A stretch of 64,000 bases of DNA from DASUUI01 sp964577965 (GTDB lineage Bacteria; Gemmatimonadota; Gemmatimonadetes; Gemmatimonadales; Gemmatimonadaceae). The notes under the pieces are model-generated. The model worked only from the letters and a program-made list of their open reading frames with translations. It had not been told where the DNA came from and searched no databases. Below are positions 24,818-33,465 of the stretch, piece by piece. The stretch is from the NCBI GenBank assembly GCA_964577965.1, contig CAZOAT010000002.1, forward strand, positions 1 to 64,000, written 5' to 3'. The translations under genes and the position numbers were made by a program. Position 1 is the stretch's first letter. Every line of letters starts with the position of its first letter.

Positions 24818-26154
24818 CACGCCGCTCACACCAGCCACTTCCCGGGTCGCCGCGCCACGTTCTGCTCTGGGCCAGAATATTCGAAAGCCTCTGGTTCATT
24901 CCCGCTCTGGGCGCGGCTGCCGGCGTAATCCTGGCTGTGATCACGCTCTCTTTCCCGATCGCCGGCCAGCTGGAGGACACCTGGATCTATCCCCTCCTGT
25001 TCAGCGGCGAACCCGAAAGCGCACGAGCCGTTCTGAGCACAATCGCCGGCAGCCTCATCACGGTCACGGGTGTCGTTTTCTCGGTGACAATCGTCACGCT
25101 GCAACTGGCGAGCACACAGTTCACGCCGCGGGTGATGCGCGGGTTTATCGCCGATCGCACGAACCAGTTGGTGCTGGCGATCTTCATTGGAACGTTCACA
25201 TATACGCTTCTCGTTCTTGGCGGCCTCGGCTCGCCGGGACACGGTGAGGATGGCGTTCCGGTCATCGCGGTCACGCTCTCCCTGGTGCTGCTGCTCGTCA
25301 GCGTTGGCGCGCTGATTCTGTTCATCAACAGATCCGCACGGTCGGTTCAGGTCTCCACGATCCTGAGGCGAGAGGCCGAGCAGGCCGTGAATCGCGACAA
25401 CGGGATTTTCCCGGCTGGCGTCGGCACCGGTATTTCCGAAACCGACTTCACACCGCCATCGGGTGACCCGGCATCAGTTCGTGCGCGCGGACCCGGCTAC
25501 GTGCAGGCGGTGGATGGCAGCGGGATGCTGGAGCTCGCCCGGAAGCAGAACGTGGTCGTGGAGATCAAAGTGTCCGTGGGCGAGTTCCTGTTCCCGGAGA
25601 AGACAGTTCTCTGCGTCTGGCCGGCCGAACGTGTGAGCGATGAGCTGAACGGAGAGCTGCTCGACCTGGTCGTGATCGGCCCTGAGCGAACACCGCAGCA
25701 GGACGTCGAGTTCAGCATCGGGGCGGTCGCCGACATCGCGGTCCGCGCCCTGTCCACCGGCATCAACGATCCGACCACGGCAATGCTGGCGATTGATCGC
25801 CTGACTGAGATCCTGGGATCGCTCGCAGGATCCGGGGAGGAGGCGGTGCGCGCTGATGAATCGGGAGTGCCGCGGCTCGTGGTTCGAAGGACAACATTCG
25901 AGCGAGCGGCGGGGCTCGCATTCGATCAAATCAGACTTCACGGTGCGGGGAATCCCGCCATCGTGAAGAAGATCCTGGACTCGATGCTCGATCTGCTGCC
26001 GCTGTTGAACGCGTACGAGGCAGCCGCGATCCGCCGGGAAGCAGACCGGCTGCTGTCAGCGGCGCGCCAGAGTTCTCCCCGCGACGAGCTTCCCGATGTC
26101 GAGGAGCTGGCGCTCCGCGTCCTGCGCGAAACTCCCGGCAGTCAGACGAGCTGA
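24814..26154 (+). CDS. DUF2254 membrane protein
   Basis: This 446-residue membrane protein starts at GTG 24814 (GTGA overlap with the phosphatase). Four hydrophobic segments occupy about 20-175, including the signature VTGVVFSVTIVTLQLASTQFTPR. A large soluble domain follows, with the conserved ALSTGINDPTTA near 312. DUF2254 proteins are inner-membrane proteins of unknown function. It ends the glycan operon and overlaps the converging aconitase gene by 13 bases, with no terminator between. Whether it serves the glycan pathway, for instance in transport, or is a passenger cannot be decided. Confidence 0.83.
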   Translation: MTRRSHQPLPGSPRHVLLWARIFESLWFIPALGAAAGVILAVITLSFPIAGQLEDTWIYPLLFSGEPESARAVLSTIAGSLITVTGVVFSVTIVTLQLASTQFTPRVMRGFIADRTNQLVLAIFIGTFTYTLLVLGGLGSPGHGEDGVPVIAVTLSLVLLLVSVGALILFINRSARSVQVSTILRREAEQAVNRDNGIFPAGVGTGISETDFTPPSGDPASVRARGPGYVQAVDGSGMLELARKQNVVVEIKVSVGEFLFPEKTVLCVWPAERVSDELNGELLDLVVIGPERTPQQDVEFSIGAVADIAVRALSTGINDPTTAMLAIDRLTEILGSLAGSGEEAVRADESGVPRLVVRRTTFERAAGLAFDQIRLHGAGNPAIVKKILDSMLDLLPLLNAYEAAAIRREADRLLSAARQSSPRDELPDVEELALRVLRETPGSQTS

Positions 26155-28922
26155 CGCAGCACGTACGGCAGGATGCCGCCGTGCCGGTAGTAGTTCAGCT
26201 CCTCCGGCGTATCGACGCGCGAGCGTACCTGAAACTCCCGAACGGCTCCGTCAGCTGAACGCGCACGCGCCGTCAGCACTGCACGCGGCGACATCGATTC
26301 GTGCAGTCCGACAAGGTCATAGGTCTCGAAGCCGGTCAGTTCGAGAGTGTCGCGAGTCTGCCCGCCCACGAACTCGAGCGGAAGCACCCCCATGCCGACG
26401 AGGTTGGAGCGATGGATCCGCTCGAACGACTCGGCAATCACGGCGCGAACGCCGAGCAGCAGCGTTCCCTTGGCGGCCCAGTCACGCGAGGAGCCGGTAC
26501 CGTACTCCTTGCCGGCCAGGATGATGAGTGGTGTGCCGAGTGCCTGGTACTCGGTGGACGCGTCGAAGATCGTCTTCGGCTCGCCACCGGGCTCCATCGT
26601 CGTCCAGCCACCTTCCGTTTGAGGAGCGAGCTCGTTGCGCAGGCGGATATTGGCGAAGGTGCCACGCAGCATCACTTCGTGGTTGCCCCGGCGCGCTCCG
26701 TAGGAATTGAACTCCCTGGTCGTTACGCCATGCGCGATGAGCCACTTGCCCGCGGGACTCGCCGCCGGGATCGAGCCGGCGGGAGAGATGTGATCGGTGG
26801 TTATCGAATCTCCGAGCCGCGCCAGCACGCGCGCGCCGGTTAGGGGCCGTATCGGAGGTGGTGCCAGCGTGAGGCCGTCGAAGAACGGCGGATTCTTCAC
26901 GTACGTCGAATCCGGATCCCACGCGAAGCGATCTCCCTCGGGTACCGGTAGTCCACGCCAGTTCTCGTCGCCTGCGAAAACGTTCGCGTACTGCTCGCGG
27001 AACATGTCGGCCTGCACCGAGCGCAGGATCTCGTCCGCGACTTCCTTCGGGCTCGGCCAGATGTCACGCAGGTACACCGGGCCGTCCCGTCCCGCACCGA
27101 TCGGCTCAGTCGCGAAGTCGATGTCCATCCGCCCCGCGAGCGCATACGCGACGACCAGCGGTGGCGACGCCAGGTAGTTGAATCGTGTGAGCGGGTTGAT
27201 GCGTCCTTCGAAGTTGCGGTTCCCCGACAGCACAGCTGCAACGATGAGCTTGTTCTCCTCGATCGCTTCCGCTACCGGCTCCGGCAGCGGCCCCGAATTG
27301 CCGATGCACGTGGTGCAGCCGTAGCCGACGAGGTTGAAGCGCAGTGTGTTGAGAGCGCTGGTGACCCCGGCTTTGTTGAAGTACTCGGTCACCACTTTGG
27401 AGCCCGGGGCCAGGCTGGTCTTCACCCAGGGCTTGGTCGCCAGTCCCCTCTCCACGGCATTCCGCGCCAGCAGTCCGGCCGCGAGCATCACGCTCGGGTT
27501 CGAAGTGTTGGTGCAGCTCGTGATTGCGGCGATCACAACCGAGCCATGGCCCAGCGGGAATGTGACGTCGTTCATCGTCACCGGGGTCGCGCCGTACTGG
27601 TGCTGCTGCTCCTCCTGCGTCCGCGGCACGATTTCCGGGGAGAGCTCAGGTGAAGCGGCAACGGCGTGCGCCTGTCTGGCTCCGGCGACACCCGCCAGCG
27701 TGCCCGCCTTCTCCAGCTCGACCGCGAGCGACTCGCGGAACAGCTGCTTCGACATCTTGAGTGGCACTCTGTCCTGCGGCCGCTTGGGCCCGGCGAGACT
27801 CGGCTCCACTGCGCCGAGGTCGAGCTCGAGCGTGTCGCTGAACACCGGATCCGGCGTCGCATCGGTGCGGAACAGCCCCTGTTCCTTGCAATACTCCTCG
27901 ACCAGCCGTACGTGAGGCTCCTCCCGTCCCGTGAAGCGCAGATACTTGAGCGTTTCGTCGTCCACCGGAAAGAAGCCCATCGTCGCACCGTATTCGGGTG
28001 CCATGTTTCCGATCGTGGCGCGATCGGCGAGCGACAGGTTGGAGAGACCTGCGCCGTAGAACTCCACGAACTTGCCGACGACCTTCTTCTGCCGGAGGAT
28101 CTGCGTCACCGTCAGAACCAGGTCGGTCGCCGTAGCGCCCGGCGGCAACTCGCCGTGCAGCTTGAAGCCGACTACTTCGGGGATAAGCATCGAGACCGGC
28201 TGGCCGAGCATGGCGGCTTCGGCCTCGATGCCACCGACACCCCAGCCCATCACTCCCAGCCCATTGATCATCGTGGTGTGAGAGTCTGTTCCGACCAGCG
28301 AATCGGGGTAGGCCAATACGCCTTCCTCCGTCTCGCGGCTGAACACCACGCTCGCCAGGTACTCCAGATTGATCTGGTGTACGATCCCCGTGTCGGGGGG
28401 CACAACGCGGAAATTATGGAAGGCCGTCTGCCCCCAGCGGAGCAGCGCGTAGCGCTCCTGGTTCCTCTCGAACTCCAGGTTTGCGTTTATCAGAATCGCC
28501 GCCTCCGATCCGTACTCGTCCACCTGCACCGAGTGGTCAATGACGAGATCGACAGGCTGCAGAGGGTTGATCTTCGCCGGGTCGCCACCGAGCGCAGCCA
28601 GCGCTTCGCGCATTGCCGCGAGGTCAACCACCGCGGGAACGCCCGTGAAATCCTGCAGGAGGACGCGTGCCGTGCGGAACGAGATCTCCAGCTGCGCGGC
28701 GCTGGAGCTGTCCCAGGTGGCCATCGACCGGATATCAGCTTCACGCACGAAGCTGCCGTCTTCGTTTCGCAGGAGATTCTCGACCAGGATCCTGAGGCTG
28801 AAGGGAAGCCGGGAAACCGTGGAACCGGGGAGACTGTCGAGCGCGGACAACCGGAAAATGACGTACGAGCGGCCATCGACCTCGAGCGTGCCGCGGCTGC
28901 CGAATGAGTTGGGGTTTGCCAT
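26142..28922 (-). CDS. acnA: aconitate hydratase
   Basis: Aconitase A isomerises citrate to isocitrate in the tricarboxylic acid cycle. The 926-residue length is typical. The [4Fe-4S] cluster ligands are Cys470 (SCTNTSNPS), Cys536 and Cys539 (GCTTCIGNSG), with the 66-residue gap seen in AcnA. The substrate-binding SLVGTDSHTTMINGLG and the C-terminal swivel domain with YGTGSSRDWAAKG are present. Start is ATG 28922. It lies ten bases downstream of the patatin-ferredoxin gene on the same strand, so they may share a transcript, though no functional link is evident. Confidence 0.96.
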   Translation of the reverse strand: MANPNSFGSRGTLEVDGRSYVIFRLSALDSLPGSTVSRLPFSLRILVENLLRNEDGSFVREADIRSMATWDSSSAAQLEISFRTARVLLQDFTGVPAVVDLAAMREALAALGGDPAKINPLQPVDLVIDHSVQVDEYGSEAAILINANLEFERNQERYALLRWGQTAFHNFRVVPPDTGIVHQINLEYLASVVFSRETEEGVLAYPDSLVGTDSHTTMINGLGVMGWGVGGIEAEAAMLGQPVSMLIPEVVGFKLHGELPPGATATDLVLTVTQILRQKKVVGKFVEFYGAGLSNLSLADRATIGNMAPEYGATMGFFPVDDETLKYLRFTGREEPHVRLVEEYCKEQGLFRTDATPDPVFSDTLELDLGAVEPSLAGPKRPQDRVPLKMSKQLFRESLAVELEKAGTLAGVAGARQAHAVAASPELSPEIVPRTQEEQQHQYGATPVTMNDVTFPLGHGSVVIAAITSCTNTSNPSVMLAAGLLARNAVERGLATKPWVKTSLAPGSKVVTEYFNKAGVTSALNTLRFNLVGYGCTTCIGNSGPLPEPVAEAIEENKLIVAAVLSGNRNFEGRINPLTRFNYLASPPLVVAYALAGRMDIDFATEPIGAGRDGPVYLRDIWPSPKEVADEILRSVQADMFREQYANVFAGDENWRGLPVPEGDRFAWDPDSTYVKNPPFFDGLTLAPPPIRPLTGARVLARLGDSITTDHISPAGSIPAASPAGKWLIAHGVTTREFNSYGARRGNHEVMLRGTFANIRLRNELAPQTEGGWTTMEPGGEPKTIFDASTEYQALGTPLIILAGKEYGTGSSRDWAAKGTLLLGVRAVIAESFERIHRSNLVGMGVLPLEFVGGQTRDTLELTGFETYDLVGLHESMSPRAVLTARARSADGAVREFQVRSRVDTPEELNYYRHGGILPYVLRQLV

Positions 28923-28932
28923 TTACCGAAAT

Positions 28933-30102
28933 CTAAACCGGCTCGACTTCCTCGTCCCCTTCAGAGCCCAGTGTCTCACCAACCGTTTCGGCGAGGTGTG
29001 GGACATCGGCCTGTGAAGCTTCGAGCGCCGGCATTTCGTCCGGTACCAGCGGCTCCGCGGTGATGGCGAGGGTCGGACAGTGGTTGACGAAATCGCCGTC
29101 AGCAGGGGACCACTTCACGACAGGCTTTCGTGCGAACGCCTTGCCGTCGTCCCCCATCGCCATCGTCTCCGGCGCGAGCGCCACGCACAGCGTACAGCCG
29201 ACGCACTTGGCCGGGTCCACCTCGATACGGATCTCTCTTCGTGGAAAGACGCCGGTCGGCTGTTCCAGGCAGGCGGAACAGGCGTCGATTGCCTCGGTTG
29301 CTGCCTGGTAGCCGGCGTGGATCAACTCCTCGGCGTGCGAGAAGCTGAACCAGGGTATGTGCGAAATCTTCGGCCGGATCAGAAGCATCGGTGGGCCGGC
29401 CCACTGCACGAGCGGCGCGAGCTGCAGTGCATGCATCATGGTGGACGCCGCCCGCATGTATATCGAGGCGAAACCGGCGGAAACGATGTCGTTCCGCTGA
29501 GGGATGTCGCTGCTGCCGACATCCACGGCGATCACCGCGTCCATGCCGCGCGCCGCGATCGCGACGGGGAGGTTGTCGATCACCCCGCCGTCGGCGCACA
29601 CACGCCGGCCGATATAGCCGGGGGGAAAGAACCCGGGCAGGGCGCAGGACGCGTATACGGCGTCGGGCGCCGCGACGTCGCGCAGCCCCGGAAGCCCCCA
29701 GACGACCTGAGCACCCTGCTGCAGATCCACCGTGTTCACCAGCACGGGAATCTCGAAGTCGGACAGCCGCACCGGGGGCACGATGGACAGGCAAAGCTCC
29801 CTGAGCGGTTGCTCCAGGTAGATGGATACAGCGTTCTGTCGCTGCCGCAGCATGCCGATGCGGTCGAGTCTGAAGAGGTCGCTCCGTCTCAGCTCCAGCG
29901 CGCGTTTCTCCATATCGTCCAGGCTCATGCCGCCAGCGAACGCGGTGCCGATCAGTGACCCGATGCTCGTTCCTGCCACCAGCGCTGGCACCAGCTCCCG
30001 CTCCGTGAGCGCGCGCAGCACGCCGACGTGGGCGATGCCTTTGAGGCCGCCGCCACCCAGCACGAGCGCGATGCGCCTGGACGGGAGGGGGAGTGAAGTC
30101 AT
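28933..30102 (-). CDS. patatin-like phospholipase fused to a ferredoxin domain
   Basis: This 389-residue protein has two domains. Residues 10-260 form a patatin-like acyl hydrolase, with the oxyanion loop GGGGLKG (16-22), nucleophile Ser46 in GTSIG and catalytic Asp171 in ADGGVID. Residues about 288-352 form a small ferredoxin with Cys300-X2-Cys303-X2-Cys306 and Cys342 before a proline, the single-cluster type. An acidic tail follows. Patatin enzymes release fatty acids from lipids; a ferredoxin attached to one is unusual. ATG 30102 is chosen over 30132 because it starts directly before the conserved patatin strand and avoids overlap with the divergent gene. Confidence 0.85.
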   Translation of the reverse strand: MTSLPLPSRRIALVLGGGGLKGIAHVGVLRALTERELVPALVAGTSIGSLIGTAFAGGMSLDDMEKRALELRRSDLFRLDRIGMLRQRQNAVSIYLEQPLRELCLSIVPPVRLSDFEIPVLVNTVDLQQGAQVVWGLPGLRDVAAPDAVYASCALPGFFPPGYIGRRVCADGGVIDNLPVAIAARGMDAVIAVDVGSSDIPQRNDIVSAGFASIYMRAASTMMHALQLAPLVQWAGPPMLLIRPKISHIPWFSFSHAEELIHAGYQAATEAIDACSACLEQPTGVFPRREIRIEVDPAKCVGCTLCVALAPETMAMGDDGKAFARKPVVKWSPADGDFVNHCPTLAITAEPLVPDEMPALEASQADVPHLAETVGETLGSEGDEEVEPV

Positions 30103-30154
30103 GAGACGTATATTGATAAACCAACGCGTCATTCACCGCCTGAGCCATCCACAC

Positions 30155-31345
30155 ATGACCGACCCGCTCCTCGAATTTCGTGAGGAGTTTCCGATCCTGA
30201 AGCGCACGACTTACCTCGTGTCGCACTCGCTCGGCCCGATGCCCCGGACCGTACCGGAACGGCTGGCGGAGTACGCGGAGCACTGGGGTACCCACGGCGT
30301 GCGTGCCTGGAACTTCGGGTGGTGGGAGCTTCCGGTCACAGCGGGCAACGCGATCGCGCCATTGCTTGGCGCGCCGGACGGCGCGGTCGTGATGCTGCCC
30401 AACGTGACCCTGGCCCAGTCCGTGGTTCTGTCGGCGCTCGATTTTCCCCGCGAGCGGAACGAGATAGTCATGACAGGGCTGGACTTCCCCTCGGTGCTGT
30501 ACGCCTTCGACGCGCTTGCACCACGGTTCGGTGCGACCATCACGCGCGTGCCCTCGGCCGACGGGATTACGCTGGACATGGACCGCCTTCTGTCCGCGAT
30601 CACCGAGCGGACGCGGCTGGTGGCTATCTCGCACGTACTGTTCAGGTCCGCTTTCATCGTCGATGTCGCTGCGGTGTGCGAGCGGGCTCGCGAGGTTGGC
30701 GCGCTTGTATCGCTCGACGCGTTCCACTCGGTGGGGATCATGCCGGTGGACGTGCGTGCGCTCGGCGCGGACTTCCTTACCGGCGGCGTGCTGAAATGGC
30801 TGTGCGGCGGTCCCGGAGGATGTTTCCTGTACGTGGCGCCGCATTTGCGCGACACGCTGGCCCCGGCGCTGACCGGCTGGCAGGCGCACGTCCGGCCGTT
30901 CGAGTTCGAGCCGGAGCACGAGTACACCTCCGGGGCGTTTCGTTGGCTGAACGGCACGCCAGTAGTACCCGCGTTGTATGCGGCGGTGGAAGGGCCCCGG
31001 ATCGTGGCCCGTGCCGGCGTGCCGGCGATTCGGGCGAAGAGCATGCGACAGACAGCGCGGCTGATCGAGCTTGCTGTCGAGCGGGGCTACCGGGTGCATG
31101 CTCCGCAGGAGGCGGAGCGGCGTGGAGGAACTGTAGCGATCGACGTGCCGAACGCGTTCGCCGTCGCCCAGGCGCTGCTGGAGCGTGACATTCTCGTCGA
31201 TTACCGCGCAGGCGCGGGGATCCGCGTCGCACCTCACTTCTTCACCCGTGACGAGGAAATCGAGACGGTGATCGCGACGATCGAGGAGGTCCTGGCGACG
31301 GGCGCATGGCGCAAGCACTCCGGTCACTCAGCCGTCGTAACCTGA
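30155..31345 (+). CDS. kynureninase-like PLP-dependent enzyme (aminotransferase class V)
   Basis: This is a fold-type I PLP enzyme of 396 residues. The cofactor lysine is Lys214 in GGVLKWLCGGPG, which matches the kynureninase-type motif (YKYLNGGPG in known members). SLDAFHSVG supplies the PLP-binding aspartate and histidine. True kynureninases split kynurenine in tryptophan breakdown, but no other kynurenine genes are seen here, so a cysteine-desulfurase-like or other aminotransferase V role stays open. The start is ATG 30155; longer frames run into the divergent patatin gene. Confidence 0.8.
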   Translation: MTDPLLEFREEFPILKRTTYLVSHSLGPMPRTVPERLAEYAEHWGTHGVRAWNFGWWELPVTAGNAIAPLLGAPDGAVVMLPNVTLAQSVVLSALDFPRERNEIVMTGLDFPSVLYAFDALAPRFGATITRVPSADGITLDMDRLLSAITERTRLVAISHVLFRSAFIVDVAAVCERAREVGALVSLDAFHSVGIMPVDVRALGADFLTGGVLKWLCGGPGGCFLYVAPHLRDTLAPALTGWQAHVRPFEFEPEHEYTSGAFRWLNGTPVVPALYAAVEGPRIVARAGVPAIRAKSMRQTARLIELAVERGYRVHAPQEAERRGGTVAIDVPNAFAVAQALLERDILVDYRAGAGIRVAPHFFTRDEEIETVIATIEEVLATGAWRKHSGHSAVVT

Positions 31346-31376
31346 CCTGAGCGCGAGACTGACGAGGCGCGGAGGA

Positions 31377-32282
31377 GTGCGGGTCAGCACCCGCGTAGCG
31401 CAGGCAATGCGGCGCGGCCAGCCGGTAGTCGCCCTGGAAAGCTCCGTTTTCGCACAGGGGCTGCCGCGCCTGTCGAATGCGGAGGCGGCGCGCAGAATGA
31501 TTCAGGCGGTGACTGAAGCTGGCGCCGTTCCGGCTGTAACTGGCGTCGTTCGTGGTGTCCCCGTCGCAGGGCTGGAGACCAGGGACCTGAACCGGTTCCT
31601 CGACAGCGAGGACATCCCCAAGGTCAGCGCCCGTGACCTCGCTGGTGGCATGGGGAGCGGCAGCGATGGAGCGACCACCGTTGCCGCCGCCATCGTGCTG
31701 GCGCATCGTGCGGGGATCGCCGTGTTCGCGACCGGCGGAATCGGGGGAGTTCATCGCGGCAGCGGACACGATGAGTCCGCCGACCTGCTCGAACTGTCCA
31801 GGACACCCGTGATCGTAGTCTGCTCAGGCGCCAAGGCGATCCTCGATCTGCAGGCGACGGCCGAGCGGCTGGAGTCTCTTGGTGTGACCGTAGTCGGCTA
31901 CCGGACGGACACGATGCCAGCGTTCTACAGCCGGGAGACGGGGATTCCCGTGTCTGTAAGGGTGGATACGGCGGATCAGGTCGCTGCCATCTACAGGGCG
32001 CACTCGGCGCTTGGCCGACCTGGCGCGCTGCTGGTGGTTCAGCCGCCGCCGCCCGCGACAGCCCTCACACACGCCACAGTTGAGGGGGCGGTCACCACAG
32101 GCCTCCGGTCGGCTGCGAGAGCGAAGGTTCGAGGCGCGGCCGTCACCCCGTTTCTGCTGAAAGCGGTCGCGAAAGCGACCCGCGGCAGGTCCCTGGCCGC
32201 CAATCTGGCGCTCCTGGAGCTCAACGCCGGCCTCGCCGGCGAAATCGCCGCGTCTGTTGCGGTGGCACGGAATAATCGTTGA
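31377..32282 (+). CDS. psuG: pseudouridine-5'-phosphate glycosidase
   Basis: PsuG splits pseudouridine 5'-phosphate to uracil and ribose 5-phosphate. The 301-residue protein keeps Glu21 in VVALESS, the histidine in TGGIGGVHRG, and Lys153 in CSGAKAILD, which forms the Schiff base with the sugar. GTG 31377 directly follows GGAGGA, a tighter spacing than usual, but no better start precedes the conserved N-terminus. A pseudouridine kinase (psuK) is not adjacent, so the substrate must come from elsewhere. Confidence 0.93.
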   Translation: MRVSTRVAQAMRRGQPVVALESSVFAQGLPRLSNAEAARRMIQAVTEAGAVPAVTGVVRGVPVAGLETRDLNRFLDSEDIPKVSARDLAGGMGSGSDGATTVAAAIVLAHRAGIAVFATGGIGGVHRGSGHDESADLLELSRTPVIVVCSGAKAILDLQATAERLESLGVTVVGYRTDTMPAFYSRETGIPVSVRVDTADQVAAIYRAHSALGRPGALLVVQPPPPATALTHATVEGAVTTGLRSAARAKVRGAAVTPFLLKAVAKATRGRSLAANLALLELNAGLAGEIAASVAVARNNR

Positions 32283-32340
32283 ACTGGACTGAGGCGCAGT
32301 GGTACAATGTTGAGAACAGCCGCACACCGAGGAGAGCTGC

Positions 32341-33465
32341 ATGGCCAACCCCTTTCTGAGCTCTGAGGAGTACGATGACCGTGCACATCAGCTCTATAAC
32401 GAGGGGAGGTACGACGACGCGCTAGAGACCCTTCGCGAAGGTCTCGCGATCTATCCGACGTCCGTCGAACTGCACGTGGGAGTGGGCTACGCGTACCACG
32501 CGCGCGAGGAGTATGCGTGGGCGCGGCGGAGCTTCGAGGAGGCGCTCATCCTCGACCCGGATCACGAGGACGCGCTGGCGGGACTGGGAGAAACGCTGCT
32601 CAAGTTCGGGCAGCCGGAAGCGGCGCTGCGCACGATGTACAAGACGCGCGAGCTCGGCTACGACGACGACGTCGAGCTCATGCTGCAGATCGGCCGCGCC
32701 CTGTTTCGCGAGGGCATCATGGAGCAGGCGAAGGAGTTCTTCGACGTCGCCGCGGCTCATGCGCCGGAACTGGCCGAGGCCGTCGCGTGCTCTGGATATG
32801 CGCAGCACAGGATGGGTGATGAGCGAGGTGCGGTGACCACTCTGCGGCGCGCGCTGAAGCTCGATCCCGACCACGTAGAGGCGCGCATCTACCTCGGCAA
32901 CATCCTGTATGACAGGGGTGAGTACGAGGCTGCACTGTACCACCTCGACCGGACGACTCCCGAGGACCACTGGGACGAGCTTGGAATCTGGCGGCTCATC
33001 GAGCTGAAGAAGACGATCTATCGCCTGCGCGATGGCGATCCTGAGCTGAAGCTTTGGGAGGACAGGATCGGCGATCTTGCGGGTGAGATAGACGACATCG
33101 ACGAGATGCTCGCCGAGATCGAGTCGCGGGCGGCTGACGCCGCGGAGACGCAGGCGCGCGGACAGCTCGAGCTGTTCGGTACGCTGCTCTCGAGCCTGGC
33201 CGGAAAGAAACAGGAGCCGGTTGCCGAAACGCGGGAGATGCACACCATCACCGTCGATGAGCGCAGCCAGTTCAACGGCACGTGGGAGGAGATACTGCGT
33301 CAGATGCAGCGCGCCCGCGGATCTTCGCAGCGGTCGCTGCAGGAGTTCATGGTGACGGAAGCCCGCCGCGCCTACTCGCTCACGGGGGTGCGGATCTCCA
33401 CCTCCAGTGCGGAGCGTTTCATTCGCGACAGTGCGGACGCGGGGTTGCTCAGGATCCTGGAGTGA
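32341..33465 (+). CDS. tetratricopeptide-repeat protein
   Basis: This 374-residue cytoplasmic protein is built from about six tetratricopeptide repeats in residues 8-205, for example AHQLYNEGRYDDALETL and IYLGNILYDRGEYEAALYHL. An acidic coiled-coil-like region follows (about 235-275), and a C-terminal segment is rich in serine and arginine. There is no signal peptide. It overlaps the next TPR gene by four bases (GTGA). TPR proteins act as interaction scaffolds; a specific partner is not evident. Confidence 0.82.
   Translation: MANPFLSSEEYDDRAHQLYNEGRYDDALETLREGLAIYPTSVELHVGVGYAYHAREEYAWARRSFEEALILDPDHEDALAGLGETLLKFGQPEAALRTMYKTRELGYDDDVELMLQIGRALFREGIMEQAKEFFDVAAAHAPELAEAVACSGYAQHRMGDERGAVTTLRRALKLDPDHVEARIYLGNILYDRGEYEAALYHLDRTTPEDHWDELGIWRLIELKKTIYRLRDGDPELKLWEDRIGDLAGEIDDIDEMLAEIESRAADAAETQARGQLELFGTLLSSLAGKKQEPVAETREMHTITVDERSQFNGTWEEILRQMQRARGSSQRSLQEFMVTEARRAYSLTGVRISTSSAERFIRDSADAGLLRILE

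Noticed and set aside
27666..28907. 413-codon plus-strand open frame
   Set aside because: Antisense to aconitase; no motif, typical of GC-rich shadow frames.
30103..30154. promoter between the divergent patatin and kynureninase-like genes (TATATT at 30109-30114)
   Set aside because: No matching -35 element on either strand could be identified.
29099..31327. 742-codon minus-strand open frame
   Set aside because: It runs opposite the kynureninase-like gene and in another frame of the patatin gene; its protein is arginine- and histidine-rich with no motifs.
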